Assembly: GCA_022712815.1 (NCBI GenBank)
Contig: JAFLJW010000424.1
Coordinates: 1 to 11,561 of the forward strand
DNA: 11,561 nt
From: Pseudodesulfovibrio sp.
Lineage (GTDB): Bacteria > Desulfobacterota > Desulfovibrionia > Desulfovibrionales > Desulfovibrionaceae
Direction: 5' to 3'
Part shown: positions 1-6,920 of the stretch, piece after piece
Layout of the letters: the number at the start of each line of letters is the position of its first letter
How positions within the stretch are numbered: position 1 is the stretch's first letter
Notes under the pieces: model-generated
What the model saw: only the letters and a program-made list of their open reading frames with translations
What the model was told of the DNA's origin: nothing
The model's database searches: none
Position numbers and translations under genes: made by a program

Positions 1-1347
1 ACCAAGGACCTCCTTGAAATCATGCTGCTTGACAGCGCGCATATTCAGGAAATGGAAGCCGAATGGAGAAATCGCAAGCGGCAGAGGACCGGTGGTCAGC
101 AGGTGAAGGCCCTGTACGGTATAACTGATGCGGAAAATACCGTCCCGTTGCTTGCCGCCGTGGACTACAAGGAGACCTTCGAGCCTGCGCCCGGCATCAG
201 GGTTACCTACAAGAACGCCGGGCATATCCTTGGCTCTGCATTCATCGAAATCGAATACGAAGAGGACGGCAAACGGACCAAGGCCGTGTTTTCCGGTGAT
301 CTGGGGCGGCCGGAGCAGCTTATTGTCGCAGACCCCAGCGATGTCGGTCATGCTGATTACATTTTTCTGGAGTCCACCTACGGCAACCGAAATCACCCGG
401 ACGAGGAACACAGTCTGGAGGAGCTGGCCAAGGCCATCGAGTATAGCTACGCCAAAGGGGAAAAGGTTGTCATTCCAGCTTTTGCCGTGGAGCGGTCTCA
501 GCAGATCATCTACAGCCTGTTTCTCTTGAAGAAACAAGGAAAGCTGCCAGCTGACATGCCTGTCTATCTGGATAGCCCTCTGGCTATCCGGGCCACGGAG
601 ATTTTTCGCAAGCACCCTGAATTCTATGACGAACAGACGCAGGAATTTATCAGGAACGGTGAACATCCGCTGGATTTGCCCAATCTGCATTTTACGGAAA
701 GCCGCGATCAATCACAGGCAATCAATGCAACCAAAGGCCCGGCCATCATCATTTCGGCCAGTGGAATGGCCAATGCTGGCCGCATCAAGCACCATTTGCG
801 CCACAATCTGTGGAGACCGGGGGCCAGTATCATTTTTGTCGGCTGGCAGGGCGTTGGCACCCTTGGACGCAAGATATTAAACGGAGCCAAGAAGGTCAGG
901 CTGTTTGGCGAAGAGGTCGCTGTCAGTGCGAAGATTTTCACGATCAATGGGTTTTCCGGCCATGCCGGTCAGGACGAACTTATTGACTGGCTCAGCCCAA
1001 TGCAAGGCCAGCCTTTGAAGGTCATCCTGGTTCACGGTGAGGCTGAGGTCCAGGAAGAATTTGGTGCGCTCATCACGCAGAAATTTGGATTCGAGATCCA
1101 TATCCCTGAATATATGGAGGAACTTGAACTTGAACCGGGTCAGGAATTTAATCCTATCGTCGATATGGCCGTTGCCAGACCTCGCGTGGACTGGGAATTC
1201 CTGCTTCAGGATTCCGAGAGTCTGTATGCGGAACTCAAGAAGCGCGTCAAGGATGTGGAGAATCGGCCATGGGTGGATCAGGCGGATCTTCGTGACAAGT
1301 TGCTTGACGTGAACAGAAACATTGTCGAACTGATTTCAGAGATGTAA
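1..1347 (+). CDS. MBL-fold/beta-CASP ribonuclease, 5' end outside window
   Basis: This is a metallo-beta-lactamase-fold nuclease with a beta-CASP domain and a C-terminal RMMBL-like region, a family that cleaves RNA with two zinc ions in the cytoplasm. The reading frame is open from base 1 and reads into TKDLLEIMLLDSAHIQE, so the ATG at 22 is internal and the HxHxDH zinc motif lies upstream of the window. Visible motifs are AGHILGS (His at 223-225), FSGDLG (Asp at 298-300), the beta-CASP acidic motif ESTYGNRNH at about 370, SASGM followed by GRIKHHL (His near 790), GFSGHA (His at 961-963) and VHGE near 1030. All expected ligands in the visible part are present, so it looks active. It ends 3 bases before rsmD and probably shares its transcript. 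The family is clear; whether the preferred substrate is mRNA or tRNA cannot be read from the sequence. Confidence 0.9.
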   Translation, partial: TKDLLEIMLLDSAHIQEMEAEWRNRKRQRTGGQQVKALYGITDAENTVPLLAAVDYKETFEPAPGIRVTYKNAGHILGSAFIEIEYEEDGKRTKAVFSGDLGRPEQLIVADPSDVGHADYIFLESTYGNRNHPDEEHSLEELAKAIEYSYAKGEKVVIPAFAVERSQQIIYSLFLLKKQGKLPADMPVYLDSPLAIRATEIFRKHPEFYDEQTQEFIRNGEHPLDLPNLHFTESRDQSQAINATKGPAIIISASGMANAGRIKHHLRHNLWRPGASIIFVGWQGVGTLGRKILNGAKKVRLFGEEVAVSAKIFTINGFSGHAGQDELIDWLSPMQGQPLKVILVHGEAEVQEEFGALITQKFGFEIHIPEYMEELELEPGQEFNPIVDMAVARPRVDWEFLLQDSESLYAELKKRVKDVENRPWVDQADLRDKLLDVNRNIVELISEM

Positions 1348-1350
1348 TTT

Positions 1351-1911
1351 ATGCGTATTATAGGCGGACAATATAAAGGGCGCAATATCAAGACCTGGGA
1401 CGGACCGGGATACCGGCCCGCCACCATGAAGGTGCGGGAGTCCATCTTTTCCATGCTCATGGCGCGGGGTGTTGATTTCGAGCAGGTTCGTGTCGTTGAC
1501 ATGTTCGCCGGTTCCGGCAGCCTGGGTATCGACTGCCTGAGTCGCGGCGCAACCGAGGCGTGGTTTATCGAGAAAAGCAGCAAGGCCGCTGCCTTGATCA
1601 GGAGGAACCTGATTGAACTTGGCGTGGACAAGGGGTGTGTGCGAATTATCAGCAAGGATTTGTTCGGTGTTCTGTCGAAACGACCGGAAAAGCCGTTTGA
1701 TCTTGTGTTTATCGACCCTCCGTATGGCAAGGATTTTCTTGTCCCGGCCCTTGAGAAGGCCTTGAAAAAAGGATGGATTGCTCCGGGCGCATTGGTTCTG
1801 GCCGAGGTCGAGACGTCGATCAAAGCCCCAAAAGAGGGACCTATCGCTGAAATGGAACTGTTAACCGACCGGGAATACGGTCAAACCAGGATACTTTTAT
1901 GGCGGAATTAA
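1351..1911 (+). CDS. rsmD: 16S rRNA (guanine(966)-N2)-methyltransferase RsmD
   Basis: RsmD methylates N2 of G966 in 16S rRNA on the assembling small subunit, using S-adenosylmethionine. The 186-residue protein has the usual family length. It opens with MRIIGGQYKGR, followed by RPATMKVRESIFSML, both typical of RsmD. The SAM-binding glycine motif VDMFAGSGSLGID is at residues 49-61, and the amino-methyltransferase catalytic motif DPPY is at 122-125. It starts 3 bases after the ribonuclease stop with only a weak purine-rich site (around CAGAG) in front, which suggests translational coupling. Its last 13 bases overlap the start of coaD in another frame. The rsmD-coaD pairing is common in many bacteria and supports both calls. 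Confidence 0.95.
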   Translation: MRIIGGQYKGRNIKTWDGPGYRPATMKVRESIFSMLMARGVDFEQVRVVDMFAGSGSLGIDCLSRGATEAWFIEKSSKAAALIRRNLIELGVDKGCVRIISKDLFGVLSKRPEKPFDLVFIDPPYGKDFLVPALEKALKKGWIAPGALVLAEVETSIKAPKEGPIAEMELLTDREYGQTRILLWRN

Positions 1912-2417
1912 ATCCCAGACTGGCGGTCTATCCCGGCACTTTCGATCCTCTGACCATGGGGCATGTCAGCCTGATCAAGCGTGGTCTCAAGGTCTTTGAC
2001 AATGTGGTTCTCGCCATTGCTGGAAGTACGCCCAAGAAAACGTTTTTTTCCATAGAGGAGCGGGTATCTCTTGCCAAGGAAGTCTTCAAGAACGAACCCC
2101 GGATTCTCGTTGAGCCGTTTGATTGTTTGTTGATCGATTATGTGGACAGCAAGAATGCCGGGGCCATCATGCGCGGACTTCGAGCTGTCTCGGATTTCGA
2201 GTACGAATTCCAGATGGCACTCATGAATCGCAAGCTGGATCGGGATATAGAAACAGTGTTCATGATGACCGATTTCAAGTGGATGTACCTTAGCTCCACC
2301 ATCGTCAAGGAAGTGGCGCAGTATGGAGGCGATATTTGCGGGCTGGTTCCGGGACCCGTGGTCAACGCATTGAACGTCAAATACGGACACAAGCCCGGTT
2401 GTGGAAAGGGAAAATAG
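1899..2417 (+). CDS. coaD: Phosphopantetheine adenylyltransferase CoaD
   Basis: CoaD transfers AMP from ATP to 4'-phosphopantetheine, giving dephospho-CoA, the penultimate step of coenzyme A synthesis in the cytoplasm. The protein has 172 residues, a little longer than the roughly 160 usual, because of a short glycine/lysine-rich C-terminal tail. The nucleotidyltransferase (H/T)xGH motif is seen as YPGTFDPLTMGH (residues 11-22), with Met where Asn is common in TNGH. Further family motifs are the stretch around IMRGLRAVSDFEYEFQMA and YLSSTIVKE at residues 130-138. The ATG lies inside the end of rsmD (13-base overlap) and follows a modest site CCAGG, so translation is probably coupled to rsmD. 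It ends 7 bases before the chosen miaA start. Confidence 0.95.
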   Translation: MAELNPRLAVYPGTFDPLTMGHVSLIKRGLKVFDNVVLAIAGSTPKKTFFSIEERVSLAKEVFKNEPRILVEPFDCLLIDYVDSKNAGAIMRGLRAVSDFEYEFQMALMNRKLDRDIETVFMMTDFKWMYLSSTIVKEVAQYGGDICGLVPGPVVNALNVKYGHKPGCGKGK

Positions 2418-2424
2418 GCCTGCC

Positions 2425-3354
2425 ATGCACGGCAAGCCTCCCATAGTCTGCCTGCTGGGTCCTACCGGGACCGGCAAGACCGCAGCGGCCATCGCCATTT
2501 CCAGACGAGTGGATGCGAGCGTCATCAATTTCGATTCCCGTCAGGTGTATAGTGATTTCCCGATTATCACAGCCCAGCCGGATGGCGAGGAGCGGGCCGC
2601 CTGTCCCCATCTCTTGTATGGTTTTCTTCCGACAATGGAAAAAATGACAGCCGCTCGTTTTGTCGGGCTTGCCATGGAAACGATCGCAGAAGTCCAGGGG
2701 CAGGGCAGGTTGCCCATTCTTGTTGGCGGGACTGGGCTGTATATCAAATCCCTGCTTAACGGTATGGCTCCCATTCCTGAAATACCTCAGGATATAAGGG
2801 AAAAAGTCCTTGCTCGTGTAAAAAATGAAGGACCGCAGGTGCTCCACGCCGAGCTTGTGCAGACCGATCCCGACTACGCGGCCAGAATTCATCAAAACGA
2901 TACGCAACGCAATGTGCGGGCCGCTGAGGTCTTTATCTCCACAGGGAAGAACATGACGTGGTGGCATACTGAAAGCGAGCATGCACCGGCACCGTATGAT
3001 GCCCTCAAGATCGGCATGAAGATCACGCTGGATGATCTGGAGCCGCACCTTGGAAAACGGATCGACCAAATGCTTGAGCTTGGTGCGCTGGCTGAGGCGA
3101 AAACCGCCTTTGATACATGCCCTGAGCCTGATGCACCGGGCTGGACCGGCATCGGGTGCGCGGAACTGCTGGCATTTTTACGCGATGAGATGACGCTGGA
3201 TGAGGCGAGGATAAAGTGGATCAAAAACACTCGTGCTTATGCCAAGCGTCAGATCACCTGGTTTCGCAAGGAAACTGATATTCATTGGTTTGCGCCGGGC
3301 GAAAATGAGGCTGTGGCCGATCTTGCCGGGCAATGGCTGGCAGCTAAAGACTGA
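2425..3354 (+). CDS. miaA: tRNA dimethylallyltransferase MiaA
   Basis: MiaA transfers a dimethylallyl group to N6 of A37 in tRNAs that read codons starting with U. The 309-residue product fits the family length. It has a P-loop GPTGTGKT at residues 12-19, the DSRQVY motif at 37-42 (catalytic Asp37), VGGTGLY at 100-106, RNVRAAEVF in the middle and the C-terminal TRAYAKRQITWFRKE signature. The conserved IGY motif is IGC here, which I regard as lineage variation. An in-frame GTG at 2401 would add eight residues inside coaD; the ATG at 2425 was preferred because MiaA proteins usually begin a few residues before the P-loop strand. The purine-rich GGAAAGGG at 2403-2410 and the closer TAGG at 2415-2418 may serve as ribosome sites. 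Its stop directly abuts that of the convergent phosphatase gene. Confidence 0.95.
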   Translation: MHGKPPIVCLLGPTGTGKTAAAIAISRRVDASVINFDSRQVYSDFPIITAQPDGEERAACPHLLYGFLPTMEKMTAARFVGLAMETIAEVQGQGRLPILVGGTGLYIKSLLNGMAPIPEIPQDIREKVLARVKNEGPQVLHAELVQTDPDYAARIHQNDTQRNVRAAEVFISTGKNMTWWHTESEHAPAPYDALKIGMKITLDDLEPHLGKRIDQMLELGALAEAKTAFDTCPEPDAPGWTGIGCAELLAFLRDEMTLDEARIKWIKNTRAYAKRQITWFRKETDIHWFAPGENEAVADLAGQWLAAKD

Positions 3355-3843
3355 TTAAGAGTTAGCTATTTCGGCGAGTTGGCTTGGTGTCATGTACCAA
3401 TTCAATGTGCCTTTGTTCTTTTTGAATGTGAGATCAAGTTGCATGATACCGCTGTTTTCGATGGAGATTTCAAGGCCTGATCCCTGAGTGAGGATTTGCG
3501 AAGCGAGCAGGCCGAGGGAGGGCAGGTGCCCGGCGATCAGTACCGTGTCCAGCCCGTCGTATTCCTGAATGAAGTCAAGGGACGTTGCGGCGGAGGCCAT
3601 GGCCTTGACCGCTTCGGTTATTTCGATGCGAGAGAGTGGGTAGCCAGTCTGCTCTGCCATGATTTCGGCTGTTTGCAGAGAGCGAAGTTTCGGGCTGGCA
3701 ATGATGAGTTGAAAGCGGAGGCCGAGAATACGGGCGGCCCTTGCGGATTTTTCCACCTGTTCGCGCCCAACCGGGCTGAGTGGCTGGTTCGGATCGAGTT
3801 CCTTGGGCATGCATACGCCGTGTTGCATGAGATGTATAAGCAT
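3355..3843 (-). CDS. SixA-like histidine phosphatase (QHG variant)
   Basis: This 162-residue protein belongs to the histidine phosphatase superfamily and most resembles SixA, which removes phosphate from phosphohistidine in phosphotransfer proteins. The N-terminal strand reads MLIHLMQHG: the nucleophile His8 is present, but the Arg of the classic RHG motif is Gln. PLSPVGREQ, IASPKLRSLQTAE (second phosphate-pocket Arg) and the second catalytic His in AGHLPSLGLL follow in normal order. I recall QHG as a recurring variant among short SixA-like proteins, so it is probably not a dead enzyme, but this was not checked. The start is the ATG at 3843 with GGAG seven bases upstream. The gene stands alone on the minus strand, divergent from the 4012 gene, so the neighbours do not reveal its substrate. 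Confidence 0.82.
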   Translation of the reverse strand: MLIHLMQHGVCMPKELDPNQPLSPVGREQVEKSARAARILGLRFQLIIASPKLRSLQTAEIMAEQTGYPLSRIEITEAVKAMASAATSLDFIQEYDGLDTVLIAGHLPSLGLLASQILTQGSGLEISIENSGIMQLDLTFKKNKGTLNWYMTPSQLAEIANS

Positions 3844-3888
3844 GGCTCGCTCCGGTGTTTGAGATGGCGAAATTGTTCTGTTTGTCAG

Positions 3889-3917
3889 TTAATACCACCG
3901 GCTTAGGGCCGGGGCAA
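3889..3917 (-). promoter_or_regulatory. Candidate sigma-70 promoter of the SixA-like gene
   Basis: Read on the minus strand, TTGCCC (3917-3912) is followed after 17 bases by TATTAA (3894-3889), and a TGG just before the -10 gives an extended -10 element. Each hexamer matches the consensus at four of six positions. Transcription would start near 3882, leaving about 38 bases of leader. The spacer holds the inverted repeat CCGGC-N5-GCCGG (3898-3912). Predicted by eye only. Confidence 0.4.
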
Positions 3918-3926
3918 GCGGCTTGC
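3914..3926. repeat. Perfect 13-bp palindrome in the divergent intergenic region
   Basis: GCAAGC-G-GCTTGC is a perfect inverted repeat overlapping the -35 element proposed for the minus-strand gene. A further GCAAGC half-site begins at 3936, 22 bases (about two helical turns) after the first. Together with CCGGC-N5-GCCGG at 3898-3912 it could form an operator for the divergent genes. No regulator is suggested by the sequence. The rest of 3844-4011 contains no gene. Confidence 0.35.
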
Positions 3927-4011
3927 ACAAAAACAGCAAGCACGATACATGCGGTGAAGTTTGATGCATCCATGCCGTGAGCGGCTTTGAATATCAAGGA
4001 TAGTACGCCAT

Positions 4012-4950
4012 ATGTCTTTTCGTATAGTATTTTATATCTTGGTGTCGTTACTGGTCTTTCCTGCACCGGCCTCCTCATTTCAGGGATTTGTCCAATCCTT
4101 TGAAGAGGGCGGCACTATTACCTGGGGCAATGGTGGCATCGCTGTGATCCGGGTGCTTGAAAAACCTGAGCAAGGTTCAAGCGAAAAACTGACTCCTCTT
4201 GATGTGCGCAGGGCCGCGACTCAGGCACGCAAGCAGATGCTCGACATGGTCATGTCCGTGCGGATTGATTCCAAGCGGACCATCAGTGCGTTCCTGTCCG
4301 GGGATGATGAGCTTTCTGCCGGGGTCAGGGGATTGATTCAGAATTCGCCGTTCAAACGTCCAGCAATGTTTGATGAGGGCGGCGAAATCCGTGTTTCAGA
4401 GTCCTTTCGGGGCAAGTTGTCCGAACTTGTTTTGCCCACGACAATCCAGTTCCAGAGCGGAATTCCACCCAGACTCTCCACTTCCATGGAGCAGAGCATG
4501 TCTTTTGCGGACAAGGCTCCTGAGGCGACCGGAAGCGGCGCGAGTGGCTACACCGGCTTGATCGTCGATGCCAGAGGGCTGAAAGTGACACCTGCGCTTG
4601 CGCCGGTCGTGTATGGTCAGGACGGACTTGGTGCGTATGGATTCTTTCTTGTCAGCCGGGAAAACGCCATCAACAACGGTATTATCGCATATGCATCCAC
4701 CAGCGATCCTGCCGTGCTCAGATCACGTGTCGGGTCCCGGCCTTTGGCGGTCAAGGCGTTGAGCACCTATGGTTCCTGGCGGACCGATCTTGTCATTTCT
4801 TCCCCGATGGCGCGTCTGGTGAGAGCGATCATGTATCCCGGTGATATCTTGGACCAGTGCAGGGTCGTCATTGTCATTGATGCCCCTGGTGTTATTGAAG
4901 ACGGTGCCGCTGAAATTCTAGATGAGCTACAGCCCGATGAGGAGCAATAA
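4012..4950 (+). CDS. Exported LPP20-like envelope protein, function unknown
   Basis: This 312-residue protein begins with a Sec-type signal peptide: a short polar start, a hydrophobic stretch (residues 5-16) and likely cleavage after the APASS region. It has no lipobox cysteine, so unlike LPP20 and FlgP proteins it is probably not a lipoprotein. Residues about 60-140 hold a helical segment (RRAATQARKQMLDMVMSV). Residues about 180-305 contain GLIVDARGL, ALAPVVYGQDG, RVGSRPLAVKAL, TDLVIS and CRVVIVID, a pattern I recognise from LPP20/FlgP-like envelope proteins of Geobacter and Desulfovibrio relatives. The ATG at 4012 follows AAGGA at 3996-4000. The next gene starts 2 bases after the stop and uses GAGGAG inside this gene, so the two are coupled. 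A role in outer-membrane or flagellar-base structure is possible but unproven. Confidence 0.7.
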   Translation: MSFRIVFYILVSLLVFPAPASSFQGFVQSFEEGGTITWGNGGIAVIRVLEKPEQGSSEKLTPLDVRRAATQARKQMLDMVMSVRIDSKRTISAFLSGDDELSAGVRGLIQNSPFKRPAMFDEGGEIRVSESFRGKLSELVLPTTIQFQSGIPPRLSTSMEQSMSFADKAPEATGSGASGYTGLIVDARGLKVTPALAPVVYGQDGLGAYGFFLVSRENAINNGIIAYASTSDPAVLRSRVGSRPLAVKALSTYGSWRTDLVISSPMARLVRAIMYPGDILDQCRVVIVIDAPGVIEDGAAEILDELQPDEEQ

Positions 4951-4952
4951 CC

Positions 4953-5858
4953 ATGCGAAAGGCACGGTTTTTCATATTTTTTTTTGTTATTAGTTTCCTT
5001 GTTCTGGCCGATCTGGCCGTGGCAGGGGAGGTTCGCATCTTCATGCCCATGGAGAAAGGACTGTCCCGTATGGAACTTCGTAATCAAGCCATGGCCGATG
5101 GATTTGCCCAGGCCGTGTTTGAAGATGCCATGGTCATGTTGCAGGGTGATATGGATGAGGTTCGTACCGAACTGTTCAAGCAGTATCTCATCGAGCATGC
5201 CAAACCCTACATTCAGGGATACAAGATATTGTCATCTCAGGACATGGATGCCGGACTGATTCTTCGCCTTGACGTGAAAGTCAACAAGAAGTCTTTGCGT
5301 GACGGCCTCAGGCGGATGGGACTTTTTGCGACAATCACGAGTCCTCAAGTCGCAGCCGTGGTCTGGCCCGAAAATATGGACGAGGATGCCATGACACAGT
5401 TGCAGGGACTCGTGACGCTTACCGGATTGCAAGTCGATGGCGTGGAATACCCTTCTTTTACTTTGGAGGCTGGCTCGGAAAATACGTACAAGGCCCGTCT
5501 TGTTCTTGAAGACCGTGAATGGGTTGCCATGAACAAGGATATGGCGGTGGTCTGGTTCGAGTTGTGGGGCCGGTTTTTTACCCGTTCCCAGATGACAGCC
5601 ACCCAGACCATGGCCCAGACCCTTTCGGTGACCGGTTGGTTTTCTCCTGATGCCGTCCTTGAGTTTGACCGCGTTCTGCGCGAGTGGGACTCTGCCGTGC
5701 AGGAGGTGCAGATGGTCGAGATGGACATGCAGCCCTCAGGAGTCGGCGCGAGCTGGAAAATGCGTATTTTGAATCGGGATCAATTGAATATGATGTTGCA
5801 GGGATTTTTGCCCCAGCGCGGGTTGAGTTTTCAGTTGTCGGAGGACGCTGGAAAATAG
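4953..5858 (+). CDS. Exported protein with FlgT-N-like region, function unknown
   Basis: This 301-residue protein has a clear signal peptide: MRKAR, then a very hydrophobic stretch rich in Phe, and likely cleavage after AVA at residue 24. Residues about 24-115 (RNQAMADGFAQAV, YIQGYKILSSQ, ILRLDVKVNKKSLRDGL) resemble the N-terminal domain of FlgT and DUF2066-like periplasmic proteins; this is recognition by eye. The remainder (about 116-301) has no motif I know. It would be periplasmic or attached to an outer-membrane complex. The start has GAGGAG at 4939-4944, eight bases away, inside the upstream gene, so it is co-translated with the LPP20-like protein. A run of nine T at 4977-4985 falls within the signal-peptide codons. 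pgsA follows after 15 bases. Confidence 0.65.
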   Translation: MRKARFFIFFFVISFLVLADLAVAGEVRIFMPMEKGLSRMELRNQAMADGFAQAVFEDAMVMLQGDMDEVRTELFKQYLIEHAKPYIQGYKILSSQDMDAGLILRLDVKVNKKSLRDGLRRMGLFATITSPQVAAVVWPENMDEDAMTQLQGLVTLTGLQVDGVEYPSFTLEAGSENTYKARLVLEDREWVAMNKDMAVVWFELWGRFFTRSQMTATQTMAQTLSVTGWFSPDAVLEFDRVLREWDSAVQEVQMVEMDMQPSGVGASWKMRILNRDQLNMMLQGFLPQRGLSFQLSEDAGK

Positions 5859-5873
5859 GAGGGTGTGATTTAC

Positions 5874-6446
5874 ATGGCTCGTAACGCTATCTGGACCATT
5901 CCGAATATCCTGACCATTGTCAGGATTCTCCTGACGCCGGTCTTTGTCATGGCCTACACCAGCGAGAATTTCAATCTCGCCTGGATACTCTTTGCCATAG
6001 CCGGACTGACCGATGCACTTGATGGATTCCTCGCCCGTATCTGGAACCAGCGTACCGAGCTTGGTGCCATGCTCGATCCCTTGGCAGACAAGACCTTGCT
6101 GGTCACTTCCTTTATCTGCCTAGCCCTCAAAGGATGGCTGCCTGTCTGGATCACGGTTCTGGTGGTCAGTCGTGACGCCATCATCATCGGTGGTCTGGCG
6201 GTTCTCAGTTTTTGGGGCGTTGATGTCAGGCGTCGGATAAAGCCTATCTGGATCAGTAAATTCACGACCGTCGCCCAGATTTTTCTGGTCATTTTCGTCA
6301 TGCTTCAGCGATCATTTTCTCTGAATTTCCACCTGACTCTTGTTGCCGTGATCTGGATTACCGCAGCGGCAACGGTTTTTTCCGGTATCGCGTATATCCG
6401 AAAGGGTTTTGAGTTGTTTTCCGAGGAAACCGCCGAGGCTGACTAA
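5874..6446 (+). CDS. pgsA: CDP-diacylglycerol-glycerol-3-phosphate 3-phosphatidyltransferase PgsA
   Basis: PgsA makes phosphatidylglycerophosphate from CDP-diacylglycerol and glycerol-3-phosphate, the committed step to phosphatidylglycerol and cardiolipin, at the inner membrane. The 190-residue protein has the complete CDP-alcohol phosphotransferase motif: D47, D50-G51, A54-R55, G64, D68 and D72, within the stretch starting TDALDGFLAR and ending GAMLDPLAD. The N-terminus reads IPNILTIVRILLTPVF, which is typical of PgsA, and several membrane segments follow. ATG 5874 was chosen over the in-frame GTG at 5865 because AGGAGG at 5857-5862 is about 11 bases from the ATG but only 2 from the GTG. It is last in a run with the two exported proteins and is followed by a strong terminator. 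Another CDP-alcohol transferase specificity is possible but less likely. Confidence 0.92.
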   Translation: MARNAIWTIPNILTIVRILLTPVFVMAYTSENFNLAWILFAIAGLTDALDGFLARIWNQRTELGAMLDPLADKTLLVTSFICLALKGWLPVWITVLVVSRDAIIIGGLAVLSFWGVDVRRRIKPIWISKFTTVAQIFLVIFVMLQRSFSLNFHLTLVAVIWITAAATVFSGIAYIRKGFELFSEETAEAD

Positions 6447-6474
6447 TCGCCTGTTTTCAATTGTTTGCAAAGAG

Positions 6475-6510
6475 AAAGCCCGGCTGCATGGCAACCGGGC
6501 TTTTGATTTT
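6475..6510 (+). terminator. Intrinsic terminator after pgsA, possibly bidirectional
   Basis: A perfect nine-base-pair stem (AAAGCCCGG at 6475-6483, CCGGGCTTT at 6495-6503) encloses an 11-base loop that can pair further through TGC/GCA, and is followed by a T-rich tail TTTTGATTTTTTT. It begins 28 bases after the pgsA stop. The same stem lies just beyond the minus-strand tatA stop and could end that transcript too, though the T tract on that side is interrupted. Confidence 0.9.
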
Positions 6511-6528
6511 TTTCAGCGAGGTTTAATC

Positions 6529-6720
6529 CTAGCTTTCCTTCTTTTCATCCTGATCTTTGGGGGTGATATCTATTTCATCAGGCTCGGTACTGGCCTTCTT
6601 GAAATTATTGATCGCCTTGCCAATGCCTCCACCGAGTTCAGGTAGTTTCTTGGCACCGAAGATTAGCAGGACGATACCGAGGATAATCAACAGTTCCCAT
6701 ACTCCGAATCCGCCGATCAT
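6529..6720 (-). CDS. tatA: Sec-independent translocase subunit TatA
   Basis: TatA forms the inner-membrane pore of the twin-arginine pathway, which exports folded and often cofactor-bearing proteins. The 63-residue protein shows the standard order: a short periplasmic N-terminus, one membrane helix (WELLIILGIVLLIFG), the hinge FGAKKLPELGGG, an amphipathic helix (IGKAINNFKKA) and an acidic, charged tail. Gly-rich LGGG after the hinge and the lack of a long C-terminal domain fit TatA/TatE better than TatB. ATG 6720 was chosen because GGAGG (6730-6726) lies five bases upstream; an in-frame TTG at 6732 overlaps that site and is rejected. It is a single-gene unit with its own promoter; tatB and tatC are not in this window. 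Confidence 0.93.
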   Translation of the reverse strand: MIGGFGVWELLIILGIVLLIFGAKKLPELGGGIGKAINNFKKASTEPDEIDITPKDQDEKKES

Positions 6721-6766
6721 ATATGCCTCCAATGGATAAAAGTCTTTGAATTATGAGTTGCCACTG

Positions 6767-6795
6767 CCTATACACCTACGCCCATGTGAGGTCAA
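6767..6795 (-). promoter_or_regulatory. Sigma-70-type promoter of tatA
   Basis: On the minus strand TTGACC (6795-6790, five of six consensus bases) is followed after exactly 17 bases by TATAGG (6772-6767, four of six). Transcription would start near 6760, giving a leader of about 40 bases with GGAGG before the ATG. It is the best promoter visible in the window. Confidence 0.65.
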
Positions 6796-6869
6796 GGAAC
6801 GGTGACTTTTTACCTTGCAAAAAAGATTGCATAAAGAGTGACGGTATTTGGGGAAAGCAATGGTTCCGC

Positions 6870-6897
6870 CTTTACAATTGCAAAGCAGGGCTTTACA
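6870..6897. repeat. Imperfect palindrome and CTTTACA direct repeats upstream of the Cys-rich gene
   Basis: CTTTACAATTGCAAAG (6870-6885) is a 16-base palindrome with one mismatched pair around the centre CAATTG. Its left arm CTTTACA recurs at 6891-6897, a 21-base period, so the two copies lie on the same helix face. TTGCA or TGCAA occurs five times between 6815 and 6948. This may be a regulator-binding region for the gene at 6968. No clear promoter was found: TTTACA (6871-6876) has only a poor -10 (TACAGC) 17 bases on. Confidence 0.35.
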
Positions 6898-6920
6898 GCT
6901 TCCAAAACGATTAAAACGGC

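Noticed and set aside
2401..2424. Upstream GTG start for miaA
   Set aside because: It would add eight residues before the usual MiaA N-terminus, inside coaD, with no better ribosome site.
3923..3951. TTGCAC with TACATG after 17 bases as a promoter for the 4012 gene
   Set aside because: The -10 matches only three of six positions; too weak to list as a feature.
6815..6831. TTGCA words as sigma-54 -12 elements
   Set aside because: None has GG at the required spacing upstream (GG-N10-GC), so a sigma-54 promoter is not supported.
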